DNA of 64,000 bases from Brachynemurus nebulosus (taxonomy: Eukaryota; Arthropoda; Insecta; Neuroptera; Myrmeleontidae), in NCBI GenBank assembly GCA_035578155.1, contig JAPWDM010000022.1, positions 6,003,783-6,067,782 on the forward strand. The letters run 5' to 3'. The position numbers were made by a program, and so were the translations under genes. Each line of letters starts with the position of its first letter. The stretch's first letter is position 1. The notes beneath the pieces were generated by a model, which was given only the letters and a program-made list of their open reading frames with translations, made no database searches and was not told the DNA's origin. Below, one piece after another: positions 1 to 10,395 of this stretch.

Positions 1-59
1 TAGCGCCTTGGCCATCATAAATTTTTAATCGCTTTGCTCATACACGTTCAGTTAGTTCT

Positions 60-1312
60 GCACATAGTCATTGTCGGTATCAAATTATTAGCAACCAATA
101 CTCTGCCAGCAGACAGATTTATGTCCATTCTATGGACTTCCTATTTCGGGCATGAAAACACCTACACTCGTTAATCTGGGTCTTACCAATACGTTTTGTA
201 TATATGTTCCATAGGAGCCGTGTTCCGCCAACGCTTAGGTTGTCCAATAGTCCAGTGTTTTGAATTTATATCTCACCCACTTACCTATATCCGGGGTCAA
301 TCTCTTTGTTTACTGTCCTATGCTGGTTTTCCTATGTCACCTTCTCTATCACCTGGTAATGGTCCTCCGGCAAGCTTTTTTAAGCTTAATCCACTGTGGC
401 GGTGTAATTTTGTCCTTTCGATCGACAGAAGGTCTATTGATGGTGTTCTTGTGATCACTTGAAGGGCCATCGCAGAAACTGTTTGGTACACCGAAGCTAC
501 ATGAAGTAACGTCTTCGTGTAGCTTTGGTGTACAAATTTGTCAGCCTTACACGTCACCTTGTTGATATGAGCACCAAACGATCTAATTTGTCTAATGATA
601 GTAGTAGTATTTCTAATTTTAAAATTAACTCCAACACTGTTTTTAAAGGCCTGTTTTCTCAGACTTCAGTGCTAGTTCATGCATTTCCTACCATCTGTCT
701 ATCCGCCTGACTGATTTATTAATACTAAAAATTAATTCATCTACCTTACTTGCCACTGCAAAAATGCCCGGGTCATCGGCGTAACCTATATACTCCAAGC
801 CTTCCGACAGATCAGTACTGAGGATTCCGTCGTTCTCGCTATTCCAGAGAAGTGGCCCTAATATCAATCCCTGGGGGGCTTCTGCTATTACATCCATCCA
901 ATTATCCTTATTCACCTTTAACTTTCTGTTGATTAAGTAATTCCTCATTAGATTGATTAGGTACCCGGACATGTTTCTCCTTCTTAGTTTCTCATTAATT
1001 AGTCGTGAGGCATCATATTAAACACGTTATCTAATCACTAATATCTAGGGTAACGAGATGCACCGATATTGTCCGTTCTAGGACCTTTTCCGCCGCCTGG
1101 ATCGTAGATTTTTGCTTTCAAAACCCGTACTGTCCCAGTAAGCTCTTGATCTAGTCTGATTTTATTTATCCTTTATACAACTTGCCAAGTGTATTCAGAA
1201 GACATATTGGTCTAAATGCGGGATGATCTAAATGGGTCTTGGGATGATTTGTTAAGTTTGAGAACCAGCACTAGAATTCTGAAAGGAAACTGCAGAAAAC
1301 CTTCATTAGCGT
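60..1312 (-). pseudogene. R1-clade non-LTR retrotransposon, decayed reverse transcriptase and C-terminus
   Basis: Read on the minus strand, translated blocks follow the order of an R1-clade LINE ORF2. A segment near 1190-1270 resembles 'RPICLLNTLGK' followed by a block ending 'RLDQEL'. A 'QYGF.K..STIQAA' block lies near 1090-1135. A thumb-side block containing the catalytic YADD motif is the open frame 688-972. A post-RT stretch with 'TPSIDLLSIER' is the open frame 318-557. A decayed 'LAEHGS' segment near 200-240 corresponds to the region before the terminal zinc knuckle. The element would copy itself by target-primed reverse transcription. Several frameshifts and stops separate the blocks (for example a stop inside QYGF.K and a shift near 1020-1035), so it is dead. 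The 5' end is missing, and the homology fades near 1310. Flanking sequence shows no rDNA, so this is not an R1 copy in its classical 28S site. Confidence 0.82.
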
Positions 1313-1639
1313 AGCCGGCCATAAGACTCGAATCCCCGACCTACCAGTCGGCAAGTGCTAGTGCCCACAGAACATATAGAAGGAAAATAAATACAAAATT
1401 GTGTGGTCGGCAGTGTGCAGTTCTGAGCAATTTAGACTACTTTCCATTCACTCGCTCGGAAACAGTGAACTAGTATACTTTAATTGTTTATTATTGTTAT
1501 TTGATTCTTGCCACTACTGTCCAATGCAGTGTACATACGTTTATAGTATTATATATACGTATGCAAAAGAGAACAAGTCACGCATACTCATAACACATAT
1601 CACACACATACAAGCTAAACTTAGTGTATATACATAACA

Positions 1640-3500
1640 TATAGGTGGGGATTTACGTCATTCACACGTCATCTATTGAAGACGCTGGTTTCATTACTAT
1701 AAAGATATAGGCGCTTTCAGTTAAATTTAAGCATGACTCATTACTTAGGAATTTAAGGAATTCCAGTGCTACAACTTTAAGAAAACGTTTGTCTTAGGTA
1801 ATAGCATAATTTCTATGGATAAAATATACTAAAAATGTTTCTGATAATGTTATTGTTTTACAATAACCAATTAGAAAATAGAATTTGACAAGCGGACAAT
1901 TCAAAATTAAAAAAAAATTATACATACCTATTTAAATTAATAAAATTAATCATAAAATTTATTGAGTCAAAATGTATTTCTTCACATTCAAATATACTAA
2001 ATATAGTTATTTAAAATTAGAGTGACATAGTTTTTTCTGAAATAAAAAGCTTAATTAAAGTCATAATCTTCTTAGCATTTTTATGTTTTTGGCCATTTTG
2101 ATTATGTAGATGATGTAGTTGCCGTTTGATGTGACTTTTTTTACCTTCTACGTCTACGAACAATAAAAAAAATAATATTTTTATAGCATCTTTTTCTTAT
2201 CACTACTGAGTTCATTTTAATTTTGAATTATTTTTGGAAATCTACGGTTTTAAAATACTTAAAACTTTAAACATAATGTAATAATACATATGCATTTGAT
2301 AAGAGTGATTTTAACAGTCAGTCATAACAGTAATTTTAATTCACTGATAAAATTCAAAATTAGTAAAATAAGGTGAATTTTCAACAAAAAAAACTATAAT
2401 TATAAAATACAAGTATAGGTTTTAGACATAGTTATTACGTTATATGATAAAACGTTAACGATTTTCTAAAATAAGTACTGCACAAACCAAGAATATGGTT
2501 AATAATTAGTAAAACCCTACGTACTTTCTCAATAAATTAATATAAAACTTATATTCGACAAATTATATTAAGAATTAAATAAAACAAAACATATTTTTTA
2601 TTTTAATTTTATTTTAAATAAAGTAATACAAAATTTACTATGTAATATGAGGTTATGTTACAAAAACAAACCAATATGAAATAATTCAAAACATAATTTT
2701 TTATTAATCATTAATAATTATACAGGATTGTGTTACAAAACTAAAAAAAAATTCACTGGAACACAAAATGTTTATTAATCAGTTCGAAAAACACACAAAA
2801 TTTTACCACAAACGTACAAAATCAAAATACGAATACACAATTTACTAAAATTTTTAATAATCTTAACAGTAAGAAATAAACACAATATTAATTAATGAAT
2901 AGATTACTTATTTGACAATTTTAATGTAACATTGTAAGTTTTAAAAAATATAAATAAAAACATAACATGAATTTTAAAAATAAAGACACTTTTGCCGGCC
3001 ATTCTTTCGTAAATATTTAAACAATTAAATGATACAATGTAAATAATCTCTTTGAATTATTTGATTGTTGCCAAATTTAACGAAACGAAGAAAAAAGTTC
3101 GAATAAAAAACGATACAGTTAAATAAATTTTAAAGTTACAATTAACAAAGTCATTTATTTTTAAAAATAATGTAATTTGCTTTTTAATTTTAATAAGAAG
3201 AGGTATAAATAAAAAAATCGATCTTTTTCAAAAAGCTGAAAATTGGCAACACAATTTTAAATGTGTAAAACGTAGACATAAGAATCGGCAAACGTTTTTG
3301 ACGTCTCCTATACAAATACATTGGGACATTCCTTCTTAGCTTTATCTCTTTCATTATTTCAATTACGTACATTTTAAATCTGCAGTTTGTTTTTAGAAAA
3401 GAATGGAAGATTGATTTGTTTCGAATATAAGATCACTTGATGATCAATTGTAACTGAAATACAGTATAGCAATGTACATTCTATGTATAGTGTTCTGTGC
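1640..3500. other. AT-rich DNA without recognisable gene
   Basis: Both strands are dense in stops and dominated by A and T runs. I see no coding-like stretch, RNA gene or long inverted repeat, except that 3320-3455 is shared with a later site (separate entry). Short open frames here have no protein-like composition. Confidence 0.6.
3320..3455 (+). repeat. Repeat N, copy 1 (inverted partner at 34940-35070)
   Basis: About 135 bp resembles the reverse complement of 34940-35070, including blocks such as GTTTGTTTTTAGAAAAGAAT and CTTTCATTATT.CA.TTACGTA. The copies have drifted, with small indels. No coding potential is visible. This copy lies just outside the element that begins at 3511. Confidence 0.6.
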
Positions 3501-3613
3501 TAGTGCCTAAAGCGTTGTTCACACATAAGTAAGTAGATTAGTAGTTAGTAGAACAACTTAGTAATTTAGTAGAACAACTTAGTAGTAAGTGGAACAGGAA
3601 AAAATAAAACAAT

Positions 3614-3752
3614 CAATGGTATGCATGAGGTTGAGTATTGTGAGATATGTTGTCAGATACATGCACTCGGATACACACAGATGTGTATATGACAACATAT
3701 TCATATTCACTTGAACAAAGTCTCACAGTACTCAACTTTATGCATACCATTG
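3614..3752. repeat. Short palindromic (foldback) repeat
   Basis: The left arm starts CAATGGTATGCAT and the right arm ends ATGCATACCATTG. The inner arms continue through GTTGAGTATTGTGAGA and TCTCACAGTACTCAAC, then ATATGTTGTCA and TGACAACATAT. The total is about 139 bp with arms near 60 bp. It has the form of a small foldback MITE and lies inside the TAA-flanked element. Confidence 0.7.
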
Positions 3753-4071
3753 AATATTCGTCGATGTATTAAGTAGTGAAATTAAATTACGTGCAATAAA
3801 CGTTTGTGTATTGTGAACAAATACATACCCAATTGATATTCAAAAGCCATCTATTACCGGCCCATAAAACATTCTTATAATAAAACTGTTACATTAAATT
3901 TTAACAAGAAAAGAAAAAACATACACTGTTAAAAAAAAGTAAGTGGTTGGATATGTTAAACTAGTCTCAATTAATATAACTAAGTGAATATTATATTCAT
4001 TGTTTTAAACATACAGGTTGTACAATATAGTAATTGTAAATATTATTGTGATATCTGAATATAAAAAAGCC

Positions 4072-4182
4072 TTTTAGCGAATTTCCAGAATGGAATTCAG
4101 CTATCACAGCCACTGTCATGACGCGACTTGGGCCCGGGACTATGGCAGAAATTTGTTTTGAGGTCCCTAGAAACCGAAAAGA
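4072..4182 (-). repeat. Family A repeat, 3' half only (copy A4)
   Basis: On the minus strand this matches the conserved 3' half of family A: AGGGACCTCAAAACA, then ATTTCTGCCATAGTCCC.GG, then the terminal hairpin built from TAGCTGAATTCCA and TGGAAATTCGCTAAAA. The 5' half is absent. Other copies are at 21691-22218, 23811-24318 and 44012-44627. Confidence 0.8.
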
Positions 4183-4322
4183 ATTATGTTTTAAGTCTAA
4201 AAATTTTCTAGAAATTTTTTTATACATCCCTATCTACCGCATAAAAAAATCGCACAAACATATTGAAAATAAAAAAAATATAAATTATTTACAAGCATAA
4301 TAACCAAAAAACCATAGGTCCG

Positions 4323-4457
<135 letters not shown>

Positions 4458-5039
4458 TTTTTTGTGGAAAACAATAAAATCGGGTAGAATTGAATATATT
4501 TTATGGTGATCAAAATTTTGAAAAACTTCCTGTGCAGATAATTTATCTTGTCATATTTCCAGTTTAAATTTCAAACTTCTTTAAACTTTTATGCCCAACT
4601 AGAACAAATTTGCTTATCCTTATTGGTCAGTAAAAAAGAAGTACTTTTTTACTAGAAAAACTTAATTTTTTTTCTTTATAATAATATTCTTGCATGACTT
4701 AACAAAATCAAATTTTAATATTACTTGTATAAAATTTAAAGTTTTAGTCAGACATCAACAGGTATAATTTGATATATTTTAGCCATAGTTATTAATTACA
4801 AGACAATTCATTTGCTGAAAACCTTATAGAAATATTTTATTTTACTGATTCTTACCAAAAATTACTACTGGCACCTCAAATTAGCTGTCCAGTTTTGAGA
4901 TTTTAGACTTTAAATTACAATTTTGAGCAAAAACAGGTAAACTGGTATTTTTCATGTAGTTTTCATATATGCTATTCAAATTTTAATATACTAAAGCATA
5001 TTCACCCTATCTCAAAATTTACCCTCAATTTTACCTGAT

Positions 5040-5335
5040 TAGCGCCTCCAATGGGTCCGATCCTGGATTTATACACATCAATAGAAAGCTCTCTAAAAAT
5101 AAAGTGTTTTGTCAATTTAAAGTTTTTTTTCTATCTGCCATTGTTTTCAAGTTATCAAGCAAAATTAAAATTTTACCCTAACTTTGAGGGGTGATTTCAC
5201 CCCTTAAATGGCGACGGTGGCACATAAAAAAAATAGGGGTCTATTATTTTTGCTTGTACTACACATATACCAAGTTTCATCAAAATTGCAAATTGACAGT
5301 TCAAAACCTTTCCTTGTAAGTTACTGAGTTGTTCT
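5040..5335. repeat. Diverged relative of the family C foldback arm
   Basis: Block order matches 53550-53826: an AATAGA.AGCTCT block, a TTTTCAAG/TTTTCGAG block, TTAAAATTTTACCC, a GAGGGGTGAT/GAGGGCGATT block, an AAGTTTCATCAAAAT block and a closing CTTGTAAGTT. Divergence is high. It forms the inner flank of the right TIR of the element at 3511-5381, which links that element to family C. Confidence 0.55.
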
Positions 5336-5439
5336 ACTAACTACTAACTACTAATCCACTTACTTAGGTGTGAACAACGCTTAAGTACGCTCGGCCATTC
5401 CGCTGGTAACATAAATAAATTAAAGTTTTAATTTCTATA

Positions 5440-5800
5440 CCGAAGTTACATTCACTGCTGAGTATAGGCATTTCCCAATTCATTCCGATTCTTTCTATCG
5501 CAACATTCTCTTGATTACAATGGACCAAGATAATTTTTAAACTCGTCACTCCATTTAACGTGCTGTCTTCCTCTTTTTCTCTTTTTATGGTATGGGACCC
5601 ATTTCATGAAGTGAAGCGTCTAGTGATTATCTTTCATTCTGTAAACGTAACCAGCCCAATTATTTTTTCTTTTTGCTTCTTTGCTGATGCCTATATCTGA
5701 CCTCCGGATATAATGGATAGTGTAACATAACTCTCGAACGTTTTCGCTTTCAGAAATAAGGGCATATCTTTGTTTTTCATTATAGATTCGTTTATTCCTT
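5440..5800 (-). pseudogene. Non-LTR retrotransposon C-terminal fragment
   Basis: On the minus strand, blocks resembling NNWAGYVYRMKDN, then W.P..KKRKRGRQHVKW, then SDEFKNYLG match the region after the reverse transcriptase in many arthropod LINEs (the pattern GH..RM.D.RW...W.P...R..GRP...W.D). This part is thought to aid RNA binding or target-primed synthesis. No RT core is present, frames shift, and the segment ends near the PIF/Harbinger-like element. The clade (RTE-like or CR1-like) cannot be fixed from this piece. Confidence 0.65.
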
Positions 5801-6108
5801 AATTCTCTAAGGTTCTAGGATCCTAGGGATCAATATTAATTTAACTTCCATTTTTTCAGGATTTCAATAGGTATTATTTGGGCAAAAATTTTTTAAAGAT
5901 CTATCCAACAGGTTTACACGATTTTTAAGACCCTAGAGTCCTGCAGAACAATTTTAACCTTTGTAATGTTACTTGTATTAGAACTGTAAACTGTTCTGTG
6001 AAGAATCTGAAAATAGTACTATAAACAGATAGGCTTCGGTTTTTTTATTTATAAATTGTACAAATTCTTAGGTTGTTTCTAATTTTTTAAAATCATTTTA
6101 ATTTTTAG

Positions 6109-6400
6109 ATGACCGACAAACGGATTTCGAAGCCGACAAACTGGCGTTATTCATATCAAGAAGTACGGAAGTATGATGAAAACACATTGCGCAAAAAACT
6201 TTTAAGTAACACTTCCGATCAGTCAAGATCGAGCAATGATGTCTGGTTACTGTCACGCGAAAATCGATCAGAAATTCCACCAATATCAGATGCACTGGCA
6301 GCAAGTCTCGCAAGTTCTATTCATAAGCAGGCCGAAATAGAGTTTCTTGAGACTCAACGCACAGAAAAGTATTGGTTTCAATTTTTAGTTGTCATTTCAG
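6109..6400 (+). CDS. Candidate protein-coding exon of unrecognised gene
   Basis: The ATG lies immediately after a good 3' splice-site context (T-rich run then TTTTTAG, ending at 6108). The frame stays open for 292 nt to a 5' splice-like junction, TTTCAG followed by GTAATTTTTC at 6401. The 97-residue product is hydrophilic and charged, begins MTDKRISKPTNWRYSYQEVR, has a Ser-rich middle and ends with a short aromatic-hydrophobic run (YWFQFLVVIS). Base composition is clearly less AT-biased than the flanks, and the protein has balanced residue use, unlike the low-complexity open frames elsewhere. I do not recognise the family. If the ATG is the true start this is a first coding exon; otherwise it is an internal exon. 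It lies between a LINE tail and a Tc1 element, so a mobile origin is not excluded. Confidence 0.5.
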
Positions 6401-6661
6401 GTAATTTTTCTTTCATTTACAAGGAGAGGGCACGACCTGGGAAATTGACTTGGGGATGGGATTTCGCAGGATTTTAGTCCCTCCAAAGATTAATTAATTG
6501 TTAAAATATAAAGACTCATTGGCCAGGCAATTTCGAGAAAAACGCTTTCAAAATTCTAGCTTCATTTACTGAATATTTATATATAAATTATTGATGTATC
6601 AAATCAACAAACATTTTTATTTTGTTAGTTAACTATTAAAATTAATAAATTTCAAAAATAA

Positions 6662-6663
<2 letters not shown>

Positions 6664-6744
<81 letters not shown>
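6664..6744. repeat. (TA)n microsatellite
   Basis: About 80 bp of TA dinucleotides directly abut the TIR of the Tc1-like element. Tc1 elements insert at TA, so this tract may be the target site. Confidence 0.95.
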
Positions 6745-6747
<3 letters not shown>

Positions 6748-7082
6748 CCTTGGCCAATAGTATTGAGCACCCCCATAAGACACGTGTAACTCTAAAATTA
6801 ATTTAAAAATGACTTTTCTGTTTAATAATAGAATGAAAAGCAATACTAAGAGTTAATTTTAAACAATTGATAAAGGATTTTAAGGTAGCCTAAAACACCT
6901 GGCCCACAAAATGTGAACTTTGAAATTTTTTGAAAAATAATCTAACTTATTTGTTAGCCTGTTATTAACTTTCAGGATAACAAGAAGCTGCTGAATATTG
7001 TTTATTCGTATAGTAGAGGCAGTTTGTAATACGAAATGCAAAAACAACCAGAACTTAACACAAAACACGACTCACTTAAAGA

Positions 7083-7298
7083 CCGCAAAAATCTTCTTCT
7101 GAGCTCACTGCAGCTTTATCGGGAGACATTGAGAAACCAATTAGTTCTCGAACTGTAAGAAGAAGACCCACAGAAGCAGGTTTAAAAAGCCGTAAAGCTA
7201 GGAAGAAGCCTTGGCTCTCCGACAACATCAAGAAAAATCGTTTAGAATGGGCTTTAAGACACCAGCATTCTTCTGAAGAAGATAGGTCTAAAATCTAA
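7083..7298 (+). pseudogene. Tc1 transposase N-terminal fragment, copy 1
   Basis: Translation gives the second helix-turn-helix region of Tc1 transposases: SSELTAAL, ISSRTVRRRPTEAGL, KKPWLSDNIKKNRLEWA and H.HSSEED, a register typical of the DNA-binding domain just before the catalytic core. The frame is open to a TAA near 7298. The catalytic DDE residues are not included. It is mirrored by the minus-strand copy beginning near 7310. Confidence 0.75.
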
Positions 7299-7309
7299 TC
7301 GCATCTTTT

Positions 7310-7571
7310 AATGCGATGGTATAGAATTTAACTTACTTCAAAACTAGATTCGTCAGATTATACCACATTGGACCAATCTTTTTCAGAAGAATGCTGGTGT
7401 CTTAAAACGCATTCTAAACGATTTTTCTTGATATTGTCGGAGAGCCAAGAAAAGCTTTGCGGGTTTTTAAACCGGCTTCTGTGGGTTTTCTTCTTACAGT
7501 TCGAGAACTAATTGGTTTCCCAATGTCTCCCGGTAAAGCTGCAGTGAGCTCAGAAGAAGTTTTTTTGCGGT

Positions 7572-7580
<9 letters not shown>
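7310..7580 (-). pseudogene. Tc1 transposase fragment, copy 2, reaching the first catalytic aspartate motif
   Basis: Read on the minus strand it begins SSELTAALPGDIGKPISSRT, then shifts frame after the KTRKA region, regains RLEWA-like and H.HSSE-like blocks, and ends with DWSNV..SDESSF, which corresponds to the conserved W-SDES motif holding the first catalytic Asp. The Trp codon before SDES is a stop (TAA). Beyond this the frame meets the inverted plus-strand copy. Confidence 0.75.

Positions 7581-7666
<86 letters not shown>
7577..7666. repeat. (TA)n microsatellite
   Basis: About 90 bp of TA dinucleotides close the right side of the inverted Tc1 duplication. Confidence 0.95.
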
Positions 7667-7667
<1 letters not shown>

Positions 7668-7669
7668 CC

Positions 7670-9170
7670 AAACTGCCCGCAAATTTCTGCGAATATCATG
7701 TATCCGCAAAATTCCGGGCATCGTCTTAACCCTTGTGCATTTCGTCAAGAGCGAATTTACGAGATAATAACAAACTTTTTTTGCGGCTAAATAATTTAAT
7801 CAATGATTTTATTACAGAAGAAACTTAACCATGCAATTCTGTTTATTAAAATGCTTTTGGATAAACAATATTTTTTGTTTTTTCGTTTGGTGTATACAGA
7901 TCTGCCGTGACTAAAAGAACCCGATACCCTTATCTTTATGCTTTGATCTATCCTTTTTTTGCAATTTGACCTTTTTTTATATTTATATAGTTTCCATAAT
8001 TAGATTCCAGTGACCACCAAACAATTGTGAATAGAAGTTTAAAAAAACCAAAGGGAAATATAAATTATTTATTTGTTGATTTACTGTTCCTTATTTTCTT
8101 ACTTTAATACAGTATAAAGCAAAATATTATGTTTTATTTTATAATCTCAATTTCATAATTCTAATATAAAATATCACACTTTGATAACTGTGTTGTTAAA
8201 AACTAAACTCTACACGAATGCACTGAATATTGCACGCAGTTATGCACGCAGTAACTAAATTGTAATTTCCAGCAGAAAAAATTTCTACTGGTAGTTTTTG
8301 AAATTCAAATTATTTTAAGATAGTTCCATAATTTGATGTAAAGGCACCGACACCGTAGGGGAGAATATTTTAATTATTTAATATCTAAGAACTTTAGTTA
8401 AATAAACTTATGTAATAAAATTTTTCAAAAAAGTCTAGAAATAAATTATAGAAAGTGGTTGGGTAATAAAAAAATTTATCATCCTGTTTTTGAAGAAATT
8501 TAACAAAAGTTGGAAAAAGTATTGATAAACATAAACTTTCATAATCTTTGTTCAAATATTCTAAAAACGAAAATAAGAAAGAGGAGAACATTTCATAAAA
8601 ACAATATTACATATTTGATAAGAAATTAATGAAGAGGAATTTGATTTAACTTCAAAATCAATATTATAGCTTATTAGTTAGTTAGTTAGTTAGTTAGTTA
8701 GTGTTTATTTGTTCAAAACAATACAGTTTATAACAGAGGATTCGTTTATAATACAATCAAATTAGTTTTTCTACTCCTGTTGAAGAACACACTCATTATA
8801 TATCTGATAATTGTTGAGAAAGTTAAGCATTATTCAAAGGTGTGGAGGAATGACCATTACTCAATACCTTTTTGACCAATGAAATCACAGTATTAACCAT
8901 TATTCAATGGGTTTGCGATTGTTTTATGTATGATGTATGTATCAAGTTTTAATTTAATATATGTTGTGTAGTAACGTTCAAGTAAACAAAGTAGTATATA
9001 TTTTGTTTTGATCGCTTTTATACATATTATACAAACATTTAATGAAATTAGATATAGATTAAAAATTTGATTTAAAATTTATATTCAATTTTATTTAAAT
9101 CAAAAAGGAAAAAAGTCGTAGAAAAAATATCGTATTCTACTCGCTTGCAATGGCTATTACTCACTCGGAT
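7670..9170. other. AT-rich DNA without recognisable gene; short (TTAG)n at 8674-8702
   Basis: Nothing protein-like was found on either strand. A (TTAG)7-type microsatellite is at 8674-8702. It is one base short of the insect telomeric TTAGG unit and is not telomeric. Confidence 0.6.
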
Positions 9171-9174
9171 GCAT

Positions 9175-9537
9175 TACGACACTCGCCTCGCAAGCTAGGC
9201 TCGTGTCTCAATTTCATCTTCGTGAGTAATAATAATAACTATCATTACTAGCTCGTTGAATAATATACTAATAGACGTGTTAGATATAAATCAAAAATAT
9301 ACGAAATTTCAATAAAATAATAGATATACTTTAGCAATTCAGAATTAAAATTTTAACTTTATAATTGTCTATGGAAGAATCCGAATGACTGTCTCTTTTT
9401 ATGTGTGAGAGAAAGCAGATTTCCTTTTTTTTACGTGACAAACTATTTTTCAAATATACCTAAATAACAATATTCTTTTCACCGTAAAGTACACAGTACA
9501 AGTCATAGATACCCATGAACCTTTTTATTGACTGTTT
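9175..9537 (+). repeat. 355 bp duplicated segment, copy 1
   Basis: This is almost identical (about two visible mismatches) to 12655-13016, which sits inside the pol ORF of the neighbouring Ty3/gypsy element. Shared sequence runs from ACGACACTCGCCTCGCAAGC to TTTTTATTGACTGTT. The first part contains an imperfect hairpin, GACACTCGCC...GGCTCGTGTC. There is no coding potential and no obvious TIR. Confidence 0.9.
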
Positions 9538-9721
9538 TTTTTTATTCTAATTTAGAATTGCAAAAAGTATTATCCAAGATGCCAGAAAATAATTATCAAG
9601 CCATTAATTTTTTTTTTCAAATTAACAAAATTAAACTATTTTAAAAATAACAAAATTAAAATTAAATTAAGCGGTTTTCTTATTACTGCTGCTACTGTAT
9701 GCTGAATTTTACTCCTCGTCT

Positions 9722-10030
9722 CTAGCAATTGCTCGTATTGTTATAGCAGAATCGACGAAGCGATATAAACGAATGAAATGGTGCTTTGACTGGATAGAGA
9801 CTCGATAAGCTTTTATTCGAAGTCAAAATAAACTCGTTTAGAAACTGGCCTCGGATATAATTATAAATTGGGCACTCGAAAATAATGTGATCTAGAGTTT
9901 CTAGGAATTGCATATTGCAGCTTGTACAGATTTGATCCGTCTGAATGTTGACTAAATAGTGCGATACGGCAACTCTTAAACGGTTACCACCACTCGTTCT
10001 GAGCTAGGCAAATAATCTGAGGAAGCAAAT
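9722..10030 (-). pseudogene. Non-LTR retrotransposon C-terminal zinc-knuckle fragment
   Basis: The minus-strand translation contains LRTSGGNRLRVAVSHYL, then CTSCN, then ETLDHIIFECPIYNYIRGQF. This is the C-terminal CCHC-like region of I/Jockey-group LINEs (C..C, then H..F.C..Y). The fragment abuts the start of gag of the Ty3/gypsy element, so one inserted into or was truncated at the other. Confidence 0.72.
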
Positions 10031-10035
10031 AGGAA

Positions 10036-10395
10036 TTGCTAAATTCAGATACGGTCAATATTATCACCGTTCAAACAGCGTTCACGATTGAACAATTCGA
10101 TTCAACAAAATTCATTTGGAAACGGTGGTTACGACGCCTGGAAGGTGCATTCAAAGTTTTTCATATCCGAGGCGATATGAATGTTCAGTATCTATTACAC
10201 TACATGGGACCACAAGTTTACGACATTTTATGCGATAAAGTGGCACCCGCCAACGCCAGCGGTAAATCATACGAACAGTTAACTGCAACAATGGAGGAAT
10301 ACTTCAACCCAGAACCATTGGAAATCATGGAACATTTTCGTTTCTGGCAAAGAAAACAAAAGAAGGGTGAGTCCATGCAAGTTTTTGGTCGCTTT
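10036..10395 (+). pseudogene. gag: Ty3/gypsy gag N-terminal part
   Basis: This open frame encodes the capsid-like segment of gag (FTIEQFDSTKFIWKRWL, YLLHYMGPQVYDIL, EEYFNPEPLEI), as found at the start of K02A2.6-like arthropod gypsy polyproteins. Gag would assemble the particle that holds the RNA. Near 10385 the frame shifts by one base and the same protein continues in the long frame of the next entry. The true initiation codon is uncertain because the 5' part of the element is missing; the ATG at 10036 may be fortuitous. Confidence 0.8.

Larger units (their letters stand above)
6745..7580. mobile_element. Tc1/mariner element, rearranged into an inverted duplication
   Basis: The left end after the TA tract reads CAGCCTTGGCCAATAGTATT followed by GAGCACC, a classic Tc1-type terminus. 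Two copies of the transposase N-terminal region face each other: plus strand 7083-7298 and minus strand 7310-7580. The right side runs into a second (TA)n tract at 7577-7666 and no matching right TIR is visible. The element appears to have folded on itself, losing most of the catalytic domain. Confidence 0.75.

Noticed and set aside
1310..1380. tRNA-derived SINE head
   Set aside because: GACTCGAATCCCC resembles a B box, but the A-box spacing and the rest of a tRNA structure are missing.
8674..8702. Telomeric repeat
   Set aside because: The unit is TTAG, not TTAGG, and the tract is short and internal.
9179..9537. MITE call for the 355 bp duplicated segment
   Set aside because: No TIR pair at its ends, and flanking similarity at both loci is only a few bases, so an element call is not supported from two copies.
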